Assembly (NCBI GenBank): GCA_964454355.1
Contig: CAYVTA010000016.1
Coordinates: forward strand, 1 to 26,115
Length of the DNA stretch: 26,115 bases
Reading direction: 5' to 3'
Source of the DNA: UBA1081 sp964454355
GTDB lineage: Bacteria; Bacillota; Clostridia; Oscillospirales; Acutalibacteraceae
This document shows, in pieces, positions 21,652-26,115 of the stretch (the first letter of the stretch is position 1; each line of letters begins with the position of its first letter). The notes below the pieces were generated by a model. It made no database searches, was not told the origin of the DNA, and saw nothing but the letters and a program-made list of their open reading frames with translations. The position numbers and the translations under genes were made by a program.

Positions 21652-23784
21652 TTAAAATTTCAATTCCCCTAAAAGCTCATTTGTGGTCATACTGTAAGAC
21701 ATGATTCCGATACCATTTACCGCAAAAATGCTATCATCTATAAATACTCCTCTTAAGCTGCCTGTATTTTCCATTCCTGTACTCCAAGAGAATGTATTAT
21801 AAGTTCCTTGAACAGTAATACCGTTTTCTGCAATATCGAACATAACAACAGTGAAATCTCTGACATAGCTGTTTGTAAGATGATGATAGCTCGTAAGGCA
21901 AAGAGCAAATGTATCATCATCAACAGCCATAAAAGATTTATGATTAGAGTCAAAATAAGCGTCTGCAACGGTGTAATTATCAATTTCTTTGGGATTGTAA
22001 GGGTCAGACACATCAAACAGCGAAACCTTTGCAGAGCCATCTGTACCGTTTACTGTGCCACCCTCTCCGACACCGATAACCAGATTTTCGCCTATAGGAT
22101 GGAGATAGGAAGAAAATCCCGGAATTTTAAGTTCACCCTTTATTTCAGGTGCAGTCGGTGCTGATAAATCAATGATAAATAACGGATCTGTCTGATAAAA
22201 TGTTACAAGATAAAGTGTATCCCCCATAAATCTTGCAGACTTCATTTGCTCGCTTACCGCAATATCCTCAAGATACCCGACGATATGCATATCATTATTT
22301 AAAACATAAACAAATGTTGCAATGTCTTCATTATATTTTGAGCCATTAGTTACGATTCGGAAATAATTTCCGTATTTATCCATTGAGAACTGATTTAACC
22401 ACTGACCTCCAACAACGGCTTGAGTATTATAAATAACTCCTTCTTCTTTTATATCAAGCTTATAGATTCGTGTTACAACATTAAATTCTTCTCCGTTGTC
22501 ATCTGCGACAACGCATTTTTCATCAACAGTCCAATACGAAGATTCACACGAAGCAATAAACAGTTCATCAGCCGTACAATAAATTTCATAACCGCAACCA
22601 AGATAAGCATTAAGCTTAGGCTCATCATTCAAATCGTCAAGCTTTATAAGTGCTGTCACAATATAAGCTGTAGGATTTTCTTCACTAAAAATTGTTACTC
22701 TGTCAGATGAGATTCTTGATGTTTCACCATCATTGACGGAATATGTGGGAATGCCTATTCCCTTAACAGCTTCACAGCCTTCTTCAAAATCAGTACAATC
22801 CACAGAATAATAAGGAATTTCGTAATTTGAAACAACAATAAGCTTTCCGTCAGTAATTCTTGATGAAACATAAGAGCCATCAAAGACATAGGTATATTCT
22901 AATTCCGGTTTTTCTTTGTCTGATATATCATACACTGTTATAATTGTGTCATAAAACACTTGATAATAGAGACAATCACTATATTCCCCGATTGAGGCTT
23001 TTGAGCTTTCCGAAAATTCACGTTCCTCATTACCAATCAGAATAATTTTATCATCATAAAGATACATTTCAGAGGCGTAAGTGCCTATATATTCTATTCG
23101 TGAAACGATATTCATGGAATCAGGCTCATAGCAATCTGTAATTATCACTTCATTATCATGCAGATAATAAATATATCTTCCGTCGTTTTTAATAATATCA
23201 GCTTCATCAACACCACTTACTTGTGTATTTGTTGTGCTGTAGTTTTCTGTCGATTCATCAGTTCCTGTCGTTCCTAAAGAAGATGAAGATGATGTGACGG
23301 AATGTGTTACTGCTGACTCTTCATTTTGTACTATTATTGAGGAACCATTTTGTGCTGTATCTTGTACGTTATCATAAAAAAAATCTTGAATTCCTTCCAA
23401 TAAAGAATCGCTGTCGCTCCTTTCTGAATTATAGTAATTATAGATATTTTTATAATAATCAAGAATGACAGCTTCAATTTCACTGTAATCTGATTGTGCT
23501 AACTCGTTTTCGATTATTTCGTCCTGTTTTTCTTCCTCGATGGGGGTATCCAATGTGCCTATAACGGCAGTGAGTCCGATTACCAACATCACTACAGCAG
23601 CTGCAGAAGCAAAAATCTTTACAACTTTTGCACCTGTGACTGTTTTTGGACGTTTAGGTGATAAAATTTTACCTTTTTCGTTAATCAAACTTTCAATTTT
23701 TTCCGCAGACAGTGATTCGGGAAGAGTTATCTCTTCACTATTAAGCTTTTTACTTAATTCCTTTTTTAAATTCTTGTTTTTCAT
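21652..23784 (-). CDS. Membrane-anchored beta-propeller protein, candidate anti-sigma/sensor
   Basis: A 710-residue protein. Residues 1-52 are charged and would be cytoplasmic (including ITLPESLSAEKIESLI); residues about 54-77 form one helix; the rest is outside the cell. After an acidic and a Ser/Thr-rich linker, the segment NTQVSGVDEADIIKNDGRYI (residues near 195-215) is the hallmark of the PF09826 beta-propeller family. Repeated blades follow to the end (for example DKIILIGNE, GKLIVVSNYE, NLVIGVGEGG). It lies 17 bases behind an ECF sigma gene, the position of anti-sigma factors, and its topology fits one: short inner domain, helix, large outer sensor. No zinc-type anti-sigma motif (HxxxCxxC) is seen, so the inhibitory role is inference. 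GGAGGAAAC is its ribosome site. Confidence 0.85.
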   Translation of the reverse strand: MKNKNLKKELSKKLNSEEITLPESLSAEKIESLINEKGKILSPKRPKTVTGAKVVKIFASAAAVVMLVIGLTAVIGTLDTPIEEEKQDEIIENELAQSDYSEIEAVILDYYKNIYNYYNSERSDSDSLLEGIQDFFYDNVQDTAQNGSSIIVQNEESAVTHSVTSSSSSLGTTGTDESTENYSTTNTQVSGVDEADIIKNDGRYIYYLHDNEVIITDCYEPDSMNIVSRIEYIGTYASEMYLYDDKIILIGNEEREFSESSKASIGEYSDCLYYQVFYDTIITVYDISDKEKPELEYTYVFDGSYVSSRITDGKLIVVSNYEIPYYSVDCTDFEEGCEAVKGIGIPTYSVNDGETSRISSDRVTIFSEENPTAYIVTALIKLDDLNDEPKLNAYLGCGYEIYCTADELFIASCESSYWTVDEKCVVADDNGEEFNVVTRIYKLDIKEEGVIYNTQAVVGGQWLNQFSMDKYGNYFRIVTNGSKYNEDIATFVYVLNNDMHIVGYLEDIAVSEQMKSARFMGDTLYLVTFYQTDPLFIIDLSAPTAPEIKGELKIPGFSSYLHPIGENLVIGVGEGGTVNGTDGSAKVSLFDVSDPYNPKEIDNYTVADAYFDSNHKSFMAVDDDTFALCLTSYHHLTNSYVRDFTVVMFDIAENGITVQGTYNTFSWSTGMENTGSLRGVFIDDSIFAVNGIGIMSYSMTTNELLGELKF

Positions 23785-23801
23785 TGCTGTTTCCTCCCTC
23801 T

Positions 23802-24323
23802 CTACTGTAAAATATCCCGCAGTTTTTTTAGGGAGCGTGAAAGCTTTGAGCGCACTGTACCTGCTGTCATATCGAGCATATTTGCAATCTCACCGCTTTT
23901 ATAGCGTCCTATAACACTCAGAAGCACAATCTGTTTTTCATCGGGTTCAAGCATTGCCAAAGCATCGTTCAGCTCTGCGGAAAGACCTGCGTTACATGGA
24001 ACTGAATAAGAAATTGTTTCAGTGATTTCAGAAACGGAAACCGAGCATAACTTGTCTGCGGGATCATTTAGCTTGCTCTTACACACGTTTGATAAAATCT
24101 TAAACATCCAAGATTTGAAAGCTGAAGGCTTTTTGAGCTGAGCAATGTTTTTAAAAGACAATAAAACAGCCTCCTGCACACAATCCTGAGCATCCGCACT
24201 GTTACCGGTATACCACAGTGCGAACTTGTATAGATCTGTTGCATAGAAGCTGTAAACTGCCGCAAAAGCTTTACTGCTGCCTGTCTGAGCTTCTCTGACG
24301 AGTTTTTCGAGATCATTCTTCAT
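23802..24323 (-). CDS. ECF-type RNA polymerase sigma factor
   Basis: An alternative sigma factor of 173 residues that directs RNA polymerase to its own set of promoters. Region 2 spans about residues 24-90 (FYATDLYKFALWYTGNSADA, then CVQEAVLLSFKNI, the DA.D/E.VQE pattern). Region 4 spans about 115-172 (LEPDEKQIVLLSVIGRYKSG, then EIANMLDMTAGTVRSKLSRSLKKLR), an intact helix-turn-helix. No region 1 or 3, as expected for ECF types. A GGCGAGGA ribosome site precedes the ATG. Directly upstream is a GCAAC-type promoter that it may recognise itself. The beta-propeller gene follows after 17 bases. Confidence 0.93.
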   Translation of the reverse strand: MKNDLEKLVREAQTGSSKAFAAVYSFYATDLYKFALWYTGNSADAQDCVQEAVLLSFKNIAQLKKPSAFKSWMFKILSNVCKSKLNDPADKLCSVSVSEITETISYSVPCNAGLSAELNDALAMLEPDEKQIVLLSVIGRYKSGEIANMLDMTAGTVRSKLSRSLKKLRDILQ

Positions 24324-24342
24324 AAGTGTCCTCGCCCCCCTT

Positions 24343-24377
24343 CGTCTATAAGAGTCTGAAACATGGCAAAGTGTTGC
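24343..24377 (-). promoter_or_regulatory. Candidate ECF-type (autoregulated) promoter of the sigma operon
   Basis: On the minus strand GCAACACTTT begins at 24377, and CTCTTATAGACG lies about 17-18 bases further on, ending at 24343. A -35 with an AAC core and a -10 unlike TATAAT are typical of ECF promoters (for example TGCAAC with CGT-type -10 boxes in Bacillus). No sigma-A -35/-10 pair of comparable quality is seen in this gap. Confidence 0.5.
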
Positions 24378-24400
24378 AAAATATTAAATTAAATAAATTT

Positions 24401-25120
24401 TTAAATAAACAACAGTGATGCTGCAATAATAAACTGAGCGATATAATATGTCACGTGGTTTGTTATGATATCAATAGGTCTGTCCTTACCTTTTCCGAAG
24501 TATGTACCTGAAAGAATAAGGTCAGAAATGAGGAAAAATACGCCACCAATAAACATAAAGTTTAAAGTCATATTATCGAAGCCGTACATAAGCACAAGTG
24601 AGCCTGAAAGCAAGGTCATAAAGATAAGAATAAATCCGTAAACACCAGTTATAGCCTTAAACTTGCCATAATGCAAATTTTGAACCTTTTCCATAAAAAT
24701 GACAGCAAGTGCACTTATAAGTGCAAGAACTAAAGGAATAAGAATGTATGCAATTTTAGAAAAATCAGCAAAATAAATGAGAAGACCGCTAATATAAAGA
24801 ATATGCCCAATCATAAATGTACCAAAACCGGAAAATGTAAAAATATCATTATCCTTGGGATATATCCACTTAAGGTCAAGCCAAATATCTCCCATCAGAC
24901 CGAAGACAAGTCCTGCAATTACGAACAATGCAAACGGAAAAACATCACTCTTAACACCGTCAGCTGCCGCGGAAGCTGCACAGCATACAAACAAGGAACT
25001 CGTGAACGCTTTAAGCATAAGAGCTTTAACTCCGCCCTCTTTAACACGAAGATAATTAAAAATTACGCAGGAAATCACGCCTACAATGAGTAAAACACAA
25101 AATAATACAGAAAGTTTCAT
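24401..25120 (-). CDS. YhhN-family membrane protein
   Basis: A 239-residue integral membrane protein with about eight hydrophobic helices. The family pattern (PF07947) is seen in order: LVFGLMGDIWLDLK, GFGTFMIGHILYISGL, and a late FFLISDLILSGTYF followed by THVTYY-like residues (ITNHVTYYIAQ). The conserved Asp residues of GDIWLD and SDLIL and the His of GHILY match those linked to activity in TMEM86-type lysoplasmalogenases. That reaction (cleaving the vinyl-ether bond of lysoplasmalogens) would suit plasmalogen-making Clostridia, but the enzymatic role is inferred from family. AAGGAGAA is its ribosome site. It runs into the sigma operon with a 77-base gap and no clear terminator. Confidence 0.88.
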   Translation of the reverse strand: MKLSVLFCVLLIVGVISCVIFNYLRVKEGGVKALMLKAFTSSLFVCCAASAAADGVKSDVFPFALFVIAGLVFGLMGDIWLDLKWIYPKDNDIFTFSGFGTFMIGHILYISGLLIYFADFSKIAYILIPLVLALISALAVIFMEKVQNLHYGKFKAITGVYGFILIFMTLLSGSLVLMYGFDNMTLNFMFIGGVFFLISDLILSGTYFGKGKDRPIDIITNHVTYYIAQFIIAASLLFI

Positions 25121-25150
25121 AAAAATTCTCCTTGTATGCTGTTTTTCAAT

Positions 25151-25179
25151 ATTATAACAAATTTATCAAATATTTGCAA
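25151..25179 (-). promoter_or_regulatory. sigma-A promoter of the YhhN-family gene
   Basis: On the minus strand TTGCAA (25179-25174), 17-base spacer, perfect TATAAT (25156-25151). The predicted start is about 25 bases before the ATG at 25120. Confidence 0.75.
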
Positions 25180-25218
25180 TAATGTTTTTTGTTTTATTAA
25201 AATATTATGTCATTACAC

Positions 25219-25247
25219 TTGACAAATTCCTCATATTTTAAGATAAT
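25219..25247 (+). promoter_or_regulatory. sigma-A promoter of the lipoprotein gene
   Basis: Perfect TTGACA (25219-25224), 17-base spacer, GATAAT (25242-25247). The leader is short, about 13 bases, with GGAGGAA at 25254-25260. It is divergent from the YhhN promoter, with the two -35 boxes about 40 bases apart. Confidence 0.8.
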
Positions 25248-25266
25248 ATAGTCGGAGGAATTTTAA

Positions 25267-25986
25267 ATGAAAAAATTAAGTGTGTTAATTATTATTTCAC
25301 TTCTATTGACTCTTTTTTCCGCCTGTTCTGATGAAAACACCAAAGCTGACGGCAGCGTGAATTTCGGAGAATATTCACCTGAAGTTGAAAGTACAACGAT
25401 TTATTATAATAACAATGAGCTTATATCATCTGATATATCTTGGCTTGATGCATATGCACTTTCTTACAGCTATTATGATAAGGACAGCGGCGAGTCAATT
25501 ATAACTGAAGGCAAATGCGGAAATTACTATCAATCTCATGATTCAGCAACAAACACTATTACATTCTATTCCCAGCAGGAAAGCTACGTGCTTCAATATT
25601 TGCTCAACAGTGACACAAAAACAGGAACTGCAACCATTATAACTGAAGGAACTATTGATGATCTGTATTCCGGATTCAGTATGATTTCCACTTGTGATCC
25701 ATACTTCCCTGCTTATTCAAATGTTACAAAGGTTGGGCAGGATTTTGTGGCTGAGCGTTCAGCTACAAGATATAAGCAAGTACAGACAGAAAACGGCGTT
25801 ATCACAAAGATTGCTTACGTATGGATTGATGACGAATACGGATTTGCATCAAGATGTGAACAGTATAATGCTGAAACAGAAGAACTTGAAATGCGTTGGG
25901 AGCTTCTTGATTTTACAGTTAATGTTACTGAAAAAGCAGTCAAAATAAACATTGATGCTTATGATATAGCTACCGAAGAAAATTAA
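25267..25986 (+). CDS. Putative lipoprotein of unknown function
   Basis: A 239-residue secreted protein that I do not recognise. The signal peptide MKKLSVLIIISLLLTLFSAC ends in a lipobox-like FSAC with Cys20, so it is probably lipid-anchored outside the membrane. The mature part is acidic and Tyr/Ser/Thr-rich, with alternating strands (for example YYDKDSGESIITEGKCGNYY, TITFYSQQESYVLQYL). This suggests a beta-rich fold that might bind or scaffold rather than catalyse. A second Cys pair (Cys76 region and Cys144 region) could form a disulfide. GGAGGAA precedes the ATG. It has its own promoter and terminator. Confidence 0.82.
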   Translation: MKKLSVLIIISLLLTLFSACSDENTKADGSVNFGEYSPEVESTTIYYNNNELISSDISWLDAYALSYSYYDKDSGESIITEGKCGNYYQSHDSATNTITFYSQQESYVLQYLLNSDTKTGTATIITEGTIDDLYSGFSMISTCDPYFPAYSNVTKVGQDFVAERSATRYKQVQTENGVITKIAYVWIDDEYGFASRCEQYNAETEELEMRWELLDFTVNVTEKAVKINIDAYDIATEEN

Positions 25987-26001
25987 AATTTCATAAATTT
26001 T

Positions 26002-26032
26002 AACTGTCCGAAGAATCTTCGGGCAGTTTTTA
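26002..26032 (+). terminator. Intrinsic terminator after the lipoprotein gene
   Basis: AACTGTCCGAAG (26002 onward) pairs with CTTCGGGCAGTT, with one T-G wobble and a very small loop, followed by TTT. The near-perfect palindrome begins about 15 bases after the stop codon. Confidence 0.88.
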
Positions 26033-26055
26033 TATTCATAAAAGACCTGTAAAAA

Positions 26056-26084
26056 ATGACATAAACAATAATTTATCGTATAAT
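26056..26084 (+). promoter_or_regulatory. Promoter pointing out of the right edge
   Basis: ATGACA (26056-26061), 17-base spacer, perfect TATAAT (26079-26084). The predicted start is near 26091, leaving 25 bases of transcript in the window and no start codon with a ribosome site. The gene it serves lies beyond the edge. Confidence 0.6.
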
Positions 26085-26115
26085 TTTGATTGTGCCACAT
26101 AAAAGTTTTGGTCGA

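Noticed and set aside
21808..22710. Plus-strand open frames opposite the beta-propeller gene
   Set aside because: They are antisense to a clear family member, lack domains, and have no ribosome sites.
1..26115. CRISPR arrays, insertion sequences, toxin-antitoxin or phage-defence genes
   Set aside because: No regularly spaced repeats, transposase motifs, or paired small toxin and antitoxin genes were seen; coding content is housekeeping on both sides.

Overview
The window looks like a chromosomal segment of an AT-rich, Gram-positive-type anaerobe of the class Clostridia, most likely in the Oscillospirales/Ruminococcus neighbourhood. This is inferred from the gene set, strong GGAGG-type ribosome sites, sigma-A promoters with TTGACA/TATAAT boxes, a DUF4830 protein, a PF09826-type propeller behind an ECF sigma factor, and an ftsE-ftsX-M23-S41 division cluster. 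Most of it is ordinary housekeeping DNA. There is no transposase, phage gene or CRISPR array.

Layout, left to right. Bases 21-61 (minus) hold the 5' half of a tRNA-Ser(CGA)-like gene with its own promoter; similarity stops just after the anticodon loop. Reading away from it is a tight, overlapping potABCD polyamine-importer operon (269-4242). Next come rimM-trmD (4297-5521), a stand-alone ptsH (HPr) with its own promoter and terminator, uvrC overlapping a phosphoglycolate-phosphatase-like HAD gene (6204-8706), then rsmD-coaD, a coiled-coil protein, a DUF4830 membrane protein and an RsuA-type pseudouridine synthase (8795-11686).

From 11998 to 17446 lie a CdaR/PucR-type regulator and a division/cell-wall cluster: ftsE with a long acidic tail, ftsX, a coiled-coil M23 endopeptidase with an intact zinc site, and a PDZ-less S41-family protein whose catalytic Ser and Lys positions appear to be Gly and Asn. 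Together they suggest an FtsEX-gated septal hydrolase with a pseudoprotease partner. ybaK (tRNA proofreading) and a cytoplasmic GH38 alpha-mannosidase follow on the plus strand.

From 21179 to 25120 the genes are on the minus strand. A three-gene unit encodes an ECF sigma factor, a membrane-anchored beta-propeller protein with a short cytoplasmic N-terminus (a candidate anti-sigma/sensor), and a small membrane-anchored protein; an ECF-type promoter lies just upstream. A YhhN-family membrane protein precedes it, divergent from a plus-strand lipoprotein (25267-25986). A last promoter at 26056-26084 fires out of the window.

The most interesting items are the predicted S41 pseudoprotease in the FtsEX operon, the sigma/propeller signalling unit, the interrupted tRNA-Ser, the hairpin that buries the DUF4830 gene's ribosome site, and the C-terminally membrane-anchored PotD.
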